DNA from: Paracoccaceae bacterium
GTDB taxonomy: Bacteria > Pseudomonadota > Alphaproteobacteria > Rhodobacterales > Rhodobacteraceae
DNA: 8,694 nucleotides
Assembly (NCBI GenBank): GCA_007120685.1
Contig: SKNG01000496.1
Span: forward strand, 1-8,694
Direction of reading: 5' to 3'
Part shown: piece after piece, positions 1 through 5,591 of the stretch
How the letters are laid out: every line of letters begins with the position of its first letter
How positions within the stretch are numbered: position 1 is the stretch's first letter
Notes under the pieces: generated by a model
Database searches by the model: none
What the model was told of the DNA's origin: nothing
Seen by the model: the letters and a program-made list of their open reading frames with translations, nothing else
Program-made: the position numbers and the translations under genes

Positions 1-691
1 CGAAGACCTGCGCCAGCAGCGCCGGTGTCAGCACCGCGCGCGGCGGGCCATCGGCGACAAGGCGGCCCTGGTGCAGGACCAGAAGCCGGGTGCAGTGGCG
101 TGCGGCGAGGCCGAGGTCATGCATGGCGGTCAGCACCGCGCGGCCGCGGGTGGCGAGGCGGGCAAAGAGGCTCATCAGGGCGATCTGGTTGGCCGGGTCC
201 AGCCCGGCGCCCGGCTCATCCGCCATGATCAGCGGCGTGTCCTGCGCCAGCGCGCGGGCGATCAGCACGCGGGCCTGTTCGCCGCCCGAAAGGCGCGTGG
301 AAGCGCGCTGGCGGAAGGCGGTCAGGCCCATTTCCGCCATCGCGGTCTCGACGGCGGCGCGGTCTTCGGGCCCCGGTTGCTGGCCCGGGGCCAGATGCGG
401 GGCGCGGCCGAGGGTGACGATCTGTTCGACGCTGACCGGCCAGGCGATCTCTCGGTTCTGGGGCAGCCAGGCGACGGCGCGGGCGCGGGCCTGACGGTTC
501 AGGGCGGCGAGGCTGGAGTGGCCGGTGGCTGGCATGAGGCCCAGCGCGGCGCGCATCAGCGTGGTCTTGCCGGCGCCATTGGGGCCGATCAGGCCGACGC
601 ATTCGCCCGCACCGATGGTCAGGCTCACGGCGTCGAGGACCAGGCAGGGGCCGCGACGGGCGGTGAGGGTATCGAGCGCGAGCAGGGTCAT
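1..691 (-). CDS. btuD: Vitamin B12 ABC transporter ATP-binding protein, partial (C-terminus beyond left edge)
   Basis: Cytoplasmic ATPase that would power the BtuC permease for cobalamin import. 230 codons are visible with no stop before the edge; the family is usually about 250-260 residues, so most of the protein is here. All ABC motifs are present: Walker A GPNGAGKT (36-43), Q-loop Gln78 (LPQN), signature LSGGEQ (134-139), Walker B LIMADEP (154-160, Asp158/Glu159), a D-loop GAGLD and the switch His191 (MHDL). The D-loop GAGLD differs from the common TSALD or TAHLD forms. The start ATG (691-689) follows a GGAG about 9 nt upstream. The gene is last in the btuB-btuF-btuC-btuD order, and 127 nt containing a hairpin repeat separate it from btuC. 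Family alone could mean iron-siderophore import (FecE/FhuC type); the B12 riboswitch at the head of the operon decides for cobalamin. Confidence 0.9.
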   Translation of the reverse strand, partial: MTLLALDTLTARRGPCLVLDAVSLTIGAGECVGLIGPNGAGKTTLMRAALGLMPATGHSSLAALNRQARARAVAWLPQNREIAWPVSVEQIVTLGRAPHLAPGQQPGPEDRAAVETAMAEMGLTAFRQRASTRLSGGEQARVLIARALAQDTPLIMADEPGAGLDPANQIALMSLFARLATRGRAVLTAMHDLGLAARHCTRLLVLHQGRLVADGPPRAVLTPALLAQVF

Positions 692-742
692 GGGTGGTTG
701 CTCCGGTAAGGAAGCGGCCGGGCTGCGCCCGAAGAGAGTGTA

Positions 743-808
743 TGAGGGGGGCGCTGCCCCCCGTCGGCTGGCGCCGACTCCCCCCGGGATATTTGAAGAG
801 CAAAGAGG
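743..808 (+). repeat. Double-hairpin intergenic repeat, copy 1 (between btuC and btuD)
   Basis: Two adjacent perfect hairpins are followed by a conserved tail. Hairpin A has arms 746-752 and 756-762 (GGGGGGC/GCCCCCC) with loop GCT. Hairpin B has arms 763-768 and 773-778 (GTCGGC/GCCGAC) with loop TGGC. The tail is CCCCCGGGATATTTG followed by an A/G-rich stretch. A second copy with the same architecture lies near 8533-8598 in the opposite orientation. From memory, similar GC-rich hairpins followed by a TATTT tail recur between genes in Rhodobacteraceae; I could not check this. No transposase or target duplication is visible. It may act on the btuC-btuD mRNA as an attenuator or a block to 3'-exonucleases; this is inference. 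Confidence 0.75.
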
Positions 809-818
809 GGGTGGGGGC

Positions 819-1814
819 TCATGTCAGCCCCTCGCGCCGTGTGCGGTAGATGAGGTGCAGAAAGAGGGGGGCGCCGACGAGGGCGGTGAGGACGCCGAGT
901 TTCAGGTCGCGTTCGGGCAGGATTAGGCGGACGGCGATATCGGCGGCGAGCAGGAGGGCGGCGCCGCCGAGGGCGGAGGCGGCGAGCAGGTGCGAGGGGC
1001 GGGCGCCGACCAGCGGGCGCAGGATATGAGGTACGACAAGGCCGATGAAGCCGATGGCGCCCGCGACCGCCGTGCCGGCGCCGACCACACAGGCGGTGCC
1101 GGCAACGAGCGTCAGGCGCAGGCGCGGCAGGGCGTGGCCGAGGCTGGCCGCGACATCCTCGCCCAGGGTCAGGGCGTCGAGCCCTCGGGCGAGGCTGGCG
1201 AGCAGCGCCCAGCCCAGCGCCATCAGGGGCAGCGCGAGCCAGACATGGGTCATAGAGCGGTCAGCGAGCGAGCCCATCATCCAGAAGACGATTTCCGCCG
1301 CCGCAAAGGGGTTGGGCGAGAGGTTCAGGACCAGCGCGGTGAGCGCGCCGGCCATGGCCGAGACGGCGATGCCCGCGAGGATCAGCGTGATCGACCCGCC
1401 GTGGCGGCCGGCGAGCGCAAGGATCAGCGCCACCGCCACCACTGCACCGATGAGTGCGGCCAGCGGCAGGGCCAGGGTGAAGGCCGCCGCGAGCCCCGTT
1501 TGCAGCGCGATCACCGCGCCAAGCGCCGCCGAGCCGGAGACGCCCAGGAGCCCAGGTTCGGCCAGCGGGTTGCGCAGGTAGCCCTGCATCGCCGCCCCCG
1601 CGAGCCCCAGCGAGGCGCCGATCATCGCCGCCAGAAGCGCGCGCGGCAGGCGGATTTCGCGCATGACCAGGGTTTCGGCCGTGCCCTCGCCCCGGATCAG
1701 CGCCGCCAGCGCGGGGGCCGGGGACAACCCTGCCGGGCCGGTGAGGAGCGAGGTGAGAAAGAGCGCGGCGTTGAGCGCGGCGAGAAGGGTAAGGAGCAGG
1801 GCGAGGCGCATCAT
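819..1814 (-). CDS. btuC: Vitamin B12 ABC transporter permease (FecCD family)
   Basis: Inner-membrane subunit that would form the cobalamin translocation channel as a dimer. It has 331 residues, close to the family norm of 320-350, and is almost entirely hydrophobic, with about ten predicted transmembrane segments starting at residues 5-25. FecCD hallmarks are visible: REIRLPRALLAAMIGASL (52-69), AGAAMQGYLRNPLAEPGLLG (72-91), the LGEDVAASLG segment (217-226) and GFIGLVVPHILRPLVG (255-270), which contacts the ATPase in this family. The ATG at 1814 overlaps the btuF stop as ATGA, with a purine-rich AAGGGGGGG just upstream; the adjacent ATG at 1811 is an equally possible start. A longer reading of this frame extends up to 2546 through btuF and is not the gene. 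Other FecCD permeases carry haem or siderophores; the substrate call rests on the riboswitch and the neighbours. Confidence 0.92.
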   Translation of the reverse strand: MMRLALLLTLLAALNAALFLTSLLTGPAGLSPAPALAALIRGEGTAETLVMREIRLPRALLAAMIGASLGLAGAAMQGYLRNPLAEPGLLGVSGSAALGAVIALQTGLAAAFTLALPLAALIGAVVAVALILALAGRHGGSITLILAGIAVSAMAGALTALVLNLSPNPFAAAEIVFWMMGSLADRSMTHVWLALPLMALGWALLASLARGLDALTLGEDVAASLGHALPRLRLTLVAGTACVVGAGTAVAGAIGFIGLVVPHILRPLVGARPSHLLAASALGGAALLLAADIAVRLILPERDLKLGVLTALVGAPLFLHLIYRTRREGLT

Positions 1815-2677
1815 TCCCCCCCTTCTGCCGCGTCGCGCAGCGCCGCCAGCCGGGCCACCGCGCGCAGCACATGGGGCGTGCCGCAGACCCACTCGGCATC
1901 GGCCAGCGCCCCCCCGCCCCGGTCGCGCAGGGCCAGCATGGCCGGGTGGTCCATCACCGCCTCGGCCCGCGAGGCGCCGGGGTAGCGTTGCGCCTGAATC
2001 ACCAGATCGGGGGCCAGCATGACGATCTGTTCCATCGCCAGATTGCCGCCGCCGATGATGCCGGCTTCCTCGGCGATATTGGCGAGCCCCGCCAGCGCCA
2101 GCAGTTCTGCCGCCATGGTGCCGGCGCCAGAGGTGTAGTTGTTGGCGTTGTGCAGCACCGCGCGGGGGCGCGCGCCCGGGGGCGGGGCGAGCGCGGCCAG
2201 CCCGGCGTGGAAATCCTCGACCAGCGCCTGGGCCTGCGCCTCTCGCCCCAGAAGCGCGCCGATATGGGCGATATTGCCCGGGATCTGATCCAGCCGGGTG
2301 GCCAGGGGCATCTGTTCCACCCGCAGGCCCAGCCGCTCCAGCAGGCTGAAGGTGTGGCGCGGGGTCCAGTTGGTGGCCAGTACCAGATCGGGGGTCAGGG
2401 CGTGGATTTCCTCGGCCCGGCCGTGGTTCAGGGGGAAACCCGTCGCCTGATCGGCCATGACCGACATCATCGGGTCGGCGGCGAGATGGGTGACCGAGAC
2501 CAGCTGGCCGGGGGCGGCCAGCATCATCGCCAGCTGGTCGGTGCACAGGTTGAGCGAGACCACCCGCTGGGGTGGCCCCGCGGCCGCTGCCGTGGCGCCC
2601 AGCAGCGCCACGGTCAGCGCCGCCAGGTCAGAAGCGCGCGGCGACGCCAATGTGGATGGACCGGCCGGGCGTGGCAT
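1811..2677 (-). CDS. btuF: Periplasmic cobalamin-binding protein
   Basis: Substrate-binding protein of the class with two lobes joined by one long helix. It would take B12 from BtuB in the periplasm and deliver it to BtuC-BtuD. With 288 residues it is near the family norm. After an N-terminal region with Arg residues and a hydrophobic stretch (about 18-34, ending AAAAG, a plausible signal peptide), the mature part begins QRVVSLNLCTDQL (37-49). The family motif RAEEIHALTPDLVLAT (87-102) follows, and the second lobe holds NNYTSGAGTMAAEL and LAPDLVIQ. Two cysteines, Cys45 and Cys265, remain in the mature protein. No lipobox is seen, so it should be soluble. The ATG at 2677 lies 50 nt inside the end of btuB and has an AGGTG about 10 nt upstream; a TTG at 2650 is the main alternative. 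It overlaps btuC by ATGA. Homologous binding proteins for iron chelates look similar; the riboswitch supports cobalamin. Confidence 0.88.
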   Translation of the reverse strand: MPRPAGPSTLASPRASDLAALTVALLGATAAAAGPPQRVVSLNLCTDQLAMMLAAPGQLVSVTHLAADPMMSVMADQATGFPLNHGRAEEIHALTPDLVLATNWTPRHTFSLLERLGLRVEQMPLATRLDQIPGNIAHIGALLGREAQAQALVEDFHAGLAALAPPPGARPRAVLHNANNYTSGAGTMAAELLALAGLANIAEEAGIIGGGNLAMEQIVMLAPDLVIQAQRYPGASRAEAVMDHPAMLALRDRGGGALADAEWVCGTPHVLRAVARLAALRDAAEGGE

Positions 2678-4493
2678 AGCCGGGCACCTGCTGGTAATGG
2701 CGGTCGAACAGGTTGTCGATGCGCAGATAGATATCGGCGCGGTCGGTCACGCCATAGCGCAGGCCGGCGTTGACCACGGTATAGTCCTGAAACGGCGTAC
2801 CGAATTCCACCGCGCGGCCGGCGACATGCTGCACGCCAAGCGAGCCGCGCAACCGGTTCGCCAGATCGGCATCCAGCCCCAGGAACAGGTCATGACGCGG
2901 CACGCGGGTCAGGCGGGTGCCGGCGGGGGTGCGGGCGTCGGTATAGGTGTAGCTGCCGGTCAGCGTGACGCGGTCGCCCAGCGGCGCGCTGCCCGAAAGC
3001 TCCAGCCCGCGGCGGCGGGAGGTGCCGGGCAGGTTGATCAGACTGCTCGGCCCGGGGTCACGGAAATCGAAGGTGATCAGGTTGTCGGTGTTGAGCTGGA
3101 ACAGCGTGGCGCTGATCCGCGCGCCGCCGGCAAACACATGATCGACGCCGATTTCCGCGCTGATGCTGGTTTCCGGTTCCAGCAACGGGTTCCCGATGAA
3201 AGTGCCATAGTCGCCAAAGCGCTCGTCGATCGCAGGCGGCCTGAACCCGCGCCCGACCGCACCGCGAACGGTGGTGTTCGGCGTGGCCTGCCAGGCGGCG
3301 GTCAGCCGCCCGGTGGCGAAGCTGCCGAAGGCCGAGTTGCGGTCGATCCGCGCGGTGGCGCCGAGATCCAGCGTGTCGGTCGGCGCCCAGAGGCCCTGCA
3401 GGAAGGCACCGGTGGTGCGGTTGCGTTCCGACCCGCCGGGCAGGTTGTCCGCGCGCGACTGTTCCTGCTGGCTGTCGGCGCCCCAGACCAGGGTCAGGCC
3501 TGGTGCCACCTCGGCCACGCCCTGATAGGCCAGCGTGATGCGCCGGCCCTGAAAGCCGTTTGTAAAGGCGCCGTCGGTGAACTGGTCCCGTGTGATGCGG
3601 TAGCCCGACAGCGACAGCGTGTGTTGCACCGCGCCGGTGTCGAATTCGGCAAAGACGCGCGCGCCCAACTGGCGCCAGCGGGCCTCGTTATCGGCATCGG
3701 CGCCGAAGGCGTCGAACTGGTTTCGGGAACGCTGGTGAAAGGCCGCAACGCCCAGCGTCAGCGCATCCGTCGCGGCATAGCGGGTGGAAAAGCTCAGCCG
3801 CGTGGCGCGGAAGCCGTCGGGGTCGTTGTCTGTGCTGAAACCGGGCGTGCCGGGGATGCCCTCCCAGGCCGAAAAGCCACGAGTCTGGCGATGGGCGATG
3901 CTGAGCGCGGTCTCGAACCAGTCGTCGCGGTAGATGAGCGTGTAACCGGCAGCGGCGCTGCGATAGCTGCCGCCCTCGGCAAAGACACTGTGCTGGAAGC
4001 CGTCCTGCGTGGCGCGACGGGTGGTGATGTTCACCACACCCGCCACCGCCGAACCGCCATAAAGCGCCGACTGCGAGCCGCGCAACACCTCGATCCGGTC
4101 GATGTCATCAAGCGTCAGATGGCCAAAGTCGGTTTCGGTCGATACCAGCGAGGGGTCGTCGATGCGGATGCCATCGACATAGACGGCGGTGTAGCGCGGG
4201 TTGGCGCCACGGATGCGCAGCGCGGTCTGCGCGCCCGGCCCGCCGGTGCGCGCCACGCTGACACCGGGCAGGCGCGACAACAGGTCGGAAACCTGGGTGG
4301 TGCCGCTGGCCTCGATCTCGTCGCGCTCGATCACGCTGACCGAGGCGCCGGAACGCTGGATCTCGGTGGGCAGCAGGGTGGCGCTGACGGTGATCTCGTC
4401 CAGGTCGATGCCGCCCAGCGCCTGGGACTGGGCGGCGGTGGTGCACAGGGCCAGCGCGCTGGCGGCGGTGAACAGGGGTAGGGATCGACGCAT
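2628..4493 (-). CDS. btuB: TonB-dependent outer-membrane cobalamin receptor
   Basis: Outer-membrane 22-strand beta-barrel that would bind B12 at the surface and import it with energy from TonB-ExbB-ExbD. It has 621 residues. The order is a signal peptide (MRRSLPLF, hydrophobic to about residue 20, cleavage near AQSQA), a TonB-box-like DEITVSAT (32-39), a plug domain at about 42-160 (IEASGTTQVSDLLSRLPGVS, LRIRGANPRYTAVYVDGIRI, then IDRIEVLRGSQSALYGGSAV and AGVVNITTRR), and a barrel ending in NLFDRHYQQVPGYATPGRSI and a C-terminal Phe, as expected for barrel insertion. The ATG at 4493 is preferred because it begins the signal peptide and has GGAG 10 nt upstream; an in-frame GTG at 4529 would add 12 polar residues. 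It is the first gene after the cobalamin riboswitch. The plug and barrel resemble many siderophore receptors, so the substrate rests on the regulator. Confidence 0.93.
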   Translation of the reverse strand: MRRSLPLFTAASALALCTTAAQSQALGGIDLDEITVSATLLPTEIQRSGASVSVIERDEIEASGTTQVSDLLSRLPGVSVARTGGPGAQTALRIRGANPRYTAVYVDGIRIDDPSLVSTETDFGHLTLDDIDRIEVLRGSQSALYGGSAVAGVVNITTRRATQDGFQHSVFAEGGSYRSAAAGYTLIYRDDWFETALSIAHRQTRGFSAWEGIPGTPGFSTDNDPDGFRATRLSFSTRYAATDALTLGVAAFHQRSRNQFDAFGADADNEARWRQLGARVFAEFDTGAVQHTLSLSGYRITRDQFTDGAFTNGFQGRRITLAYQGVAEVAPGLTLVWGADSQQEQSRADNLPGGSERNRTTGAFLQGLWAPTDTLDLGATARIDRNSAFGSFATGRLTAAWQATPNTTVRGAVGRGFRPPAIDERFGDYGTFIGNPLLEPETSISAEIGVDHVFAGGARISATLFQLNTDNLITFDFRDPGPSSLINLPGTSRRRGLELSGSAPLGDRVTLTGSYTYTDARTPAGTRLTRVPRHDLFLGLDADLANRLRGSLGVQHVAGRAVEFGTPFQDYTVVNAGLRYGVTDRADIYLRIDNLFDRHYQQVPGYATPGRSIHIGVAARF

Positions 4494-4502
4494 CGGTCGG
4501 TT

Positions 4503-4562
4503 GCTCCGGCTTCGGGCGCAAGCGGGCACCCGTGTTGGTATGGCCTGGGAGCATGCCGCTCC
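4503..4562 (-). promoter_or_regulatory. Possible RBS-sequestering switch in the btuB leader
   Basis: In mRNA sense the leader holds GGAGC (complement of 4558-4562), a 5-nt spacer, then GCTCC (complement of 4548-4552). These form a small local hairpin. The btuB ribosome-binding site is also GGAGC (complement of 4503-4507), so the same GCTCC could pair instead with the RBS and hide it. Mutually exclusive pairing of this kind is a common expression platform of bacterial B12 riboswitches. The complementarity is seen directly; the regulatory role is inference and only five base pairs support each state. Confidence 0.35.
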
Positions 4563-4602
4563 GCAGACGGTGCATGTTGCATCACCTCTACGGACGGACC
4601 GT

Positions 4603-4630
4603 CATCCATGGCGCGCCCCGCGCCCGGATG
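4603..4630 (-). promoter_or_regulatory. Strong GC hairpin between riboswitch aptamer and btuB
   Basis: The arms CATCC (4603-4607) and GGATG (4626-4630) enclose a perfect inner stem GGCGCG (4610-4615) / CGCGCC (4619-4624) with a three-base loop. It starts 13 nt downstream of the aptamer in transcription order. No T-run follows, so a classical intrinsic terminator is unlikely. It may be part of the expression platform or a pause site. Confidence 0.45.
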
Positions 4631-4643
4631 GGGTGATCACCTC

Positions 4644-4835
4644 GGCAGGTCTCCTGACTCGCGGGTCTCAGCTTGGCCGGGCCTTCCCATGGCGCGGGGC
4701 GCCACAGTGGCAAATACCGGCTTCGCTATCCGCTTACAGTTGCGGGGGCAGTCGCGGATTAGGCCAATGGCAAGGCCGCACCGTGTTCCCTTTTCAGCAG
4801 ACGGACATGCCGCCTGCACCGAAGCCCCACCTGCC
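4644..4835 (-). ncRNA. Cobalamin (AdoCbl) riboswitch, aptamer
   Basis: Cis-acting RNA in the btuB leader that binds a cobalamin and turns down expression of the downstream B12 uptake genes. Conserved blocks appear in the correct order in mRNA sense: AAAAGGGAACACGGTGC (complement of 4778-4794), GACTGCCCCCGCAACTGTAA (complement of 4734-4753), GCCACTGT (complement of 4704-4711), GGGAAGGC (complement of 4681-4688), and the B12 box AGTCAGGAGACCTGCCG (complement of 4643-4659). The P1 stem closes the element: GGCAGGT (complement of 4829-4835) pairs with ACCTGCC (complement of 4644-4650). The size, about 190 nt, is typical. It is what identifies the transported substrate of btuB, btuF, btuC and btuD. 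Whether it acts on transcription or translation is not certain; no T-run terminator is visible between it and btuB. Confidence 0.96.
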
Positions 4836-4960
4836 TAGGTCAAGGCACGGCCTTGGGCAAGAGGATGAATGCGCGGCGCCCGGGATTCTTGCCCGGCTGT
4901 GGCGATTGTGCCGCCCGCCGCATCGGGCTAAGGCGCCGGCAGGCAGCAGGGGGCGCGGGC
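4836..4960. promoter_or_regulatory. Divergent intergenic region between the B12 riboswitch and the HAD gene
   Basis: Should hold the promoter for the btuB transcript (minus) and possibly one for the HAD gene (plus). I see no convincing -35/-10 pair on either strand. An 8-bp inverted repeat, GGGCAAGA (4855-4862) and TCTTGCCC (4887-4894), is separated by 24 bp and could be an operator or a leader hairpin. The HAD gene Shine-Dalgarno sequence AGGGGG lies about 7 nt before its ATG. No small gene is supported here. Confidence 0.4.
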
Positions 4961-5575
4961 ATGAGCACCATCAGGGCGGTTGTATTCGATGTCGGCAATG
5001 TGCTGCTGCGCTGGGATCCGCAGGCGGCCTTCCTGCCCGAACTGGGCAGCCGCGCGGCAGCGGATGCCTTCATGGCGCGGGTGGATTTCCATGGCTGGAA
5101 CCGGCGAAACGACGGCGGGCGCGGGCGCGAGGCGGCACTGGCCGCTGTCGCCGACCCGCAGGACCGGTCGCTGTTGGCGCGCTACCTGGATCGCTTCGGC
5201 CAGACTATCGACCAACCGGTGCCGGGTAGCTGGGAGATTGTGCAGGACCTGGCCGCGCAGGGCACGCCGCTTGGCGCGATCACCAATTTCTCGGCCCATC
5301 TGTGGCCCGAGGCGCTGCGCCACTATCCGGCGCTGGGCCGCATGTTTGCGCCGGTGGTGGTTTCCGGCACCGAGGGGATGCTGAAACCCGAGCCCCAGAT
5401 CTACCGCCTGTTCTGCGCCCGCAGCGGCCTGGCGCCGTCCGACTGCCTGTTCATCGACGATTCACCCGCCAATGTGACTGGCGCGCAGGCCGTGGGGATG
5501 CAGGCGGTGCATTTCACCGACGCCCCCAGCCTGCGCGCGGCCCTGGCCCGCGCCGGCGTGCTGCCGCGCCGTTGA
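4961..5575 (+). CDS. HAD-superfamily hydrolase (YihX-like phosphatase / haloacid dehalogenase-like)
   Basis: A 204-residue cytoplasmic hydrolase of the haloacid dehalogenase superfamily with an inserted helical cap; probably a phosphatase on a small phosphorylated metabolite, substrate unknown. All four motifs are seen: motif I VVFDVGNVLL with nucleophile Asp10, motif II ITNFSAHLW (Thr108), motif III Lys142 in GMLKPEPQIY, and motif IV FIDDSPANVTGA with Asp166 and Asp167. The second Asp of the usual DxD is Gly12, as in E. coli YihX (FDLGNV), a glucose-1-phosphatase, so this is a subfamily trait and not damage. The ATG at 4961 is chosen because AGGGGG lies 7 nt upstream and motif I falls near the N-terminus as usual; an upstream reading from 4853 adds 36 low-complexity Arg/Gly residues. 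It is divergent from the B12 operon and convergent with the NAGGN operon, so its context does not show its pathway. Confidence 0.85.
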   Translation: MSTIRAVVFDVGNVLLRWDPQAAFLPELGSRAAADAFMARVDFHGWNRRNDGGRGREAALAAVADPQDRSLLARYLDRFGQTIDQPVPGSWEIVQDLAAQGTPLGAITNFSAHLWPEALRHYPALGRMFAPVVVSGTEGMLKPEPQIYRLFCARSGLAPSDCLFIDDSPANVTGAQAVGMQAVHFTDAPSLRAALARAGVLPRR

Positions 5576-5590
5576 CCCCCGCCCAGGGGT
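5575..5590. terminator. Small hairpin between convergent genes, possible terminator
   Basis: ACCCC (5575-5579) and GGGGT (5586-5590) form a 5-bp stem beginning at the last base of the HAD stop codon and ending just before the peptidase stop. It is readable on both strands and sits where a shared bidirectional terminator would be expected. There is no real T-run on either side, so intrinsic termination is doubtful. Confidence 0.25.
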
Positions 5591-5591
5591 G

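Noticed and set aside
71..709. A 212-codon plus-strand open frame opposite btuD
   Set aside because: The minus strand encodes all ABC ATPase motifs; the plus frame has none and is low-complexity.
746..778. Hairpin pair as an intrinsic terminator ending the btuC transcript
   Set aside because: In the btuC direction no T-run follows the stems; what follows is C-rich. A processing or attenuating role remains possible.
819..2546. A 575-codon reading extending btuC upstream through btuF
   Set aside because: The first about 244 codons are an off-frame reading of btuF, low-complexity and Arg/Gly/Pro-rich. The FecCD protein starts at 1814 with an ATGA overlap.
2457..4481. A 674-codon plus-strand open frame opposite btuB
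   Set aside because: It is antisense to a clear TonB receptor, is Gly/Ala/Arg/Gln-rich with no domain, and has no good RBS. Long antisense frames are expected at this GC content.
4820..4860. TTGCCC-17 bp-TAGGCA as a sigma-70 promoter for btuB
   Set aside because: The -10 match is poor, and the hexamer overlaps the 5' arm of riboswitch P1, so transcription from it would lack part of the aptamer.
4853..4960. N-terminal extension of the HAD protein from 4853
   Set aside because: It adds 36 Arg/Gly-rich residues with no family counterpart. The ATG at 4961 has a clear AGGGGG site and places motif I at the normal position.
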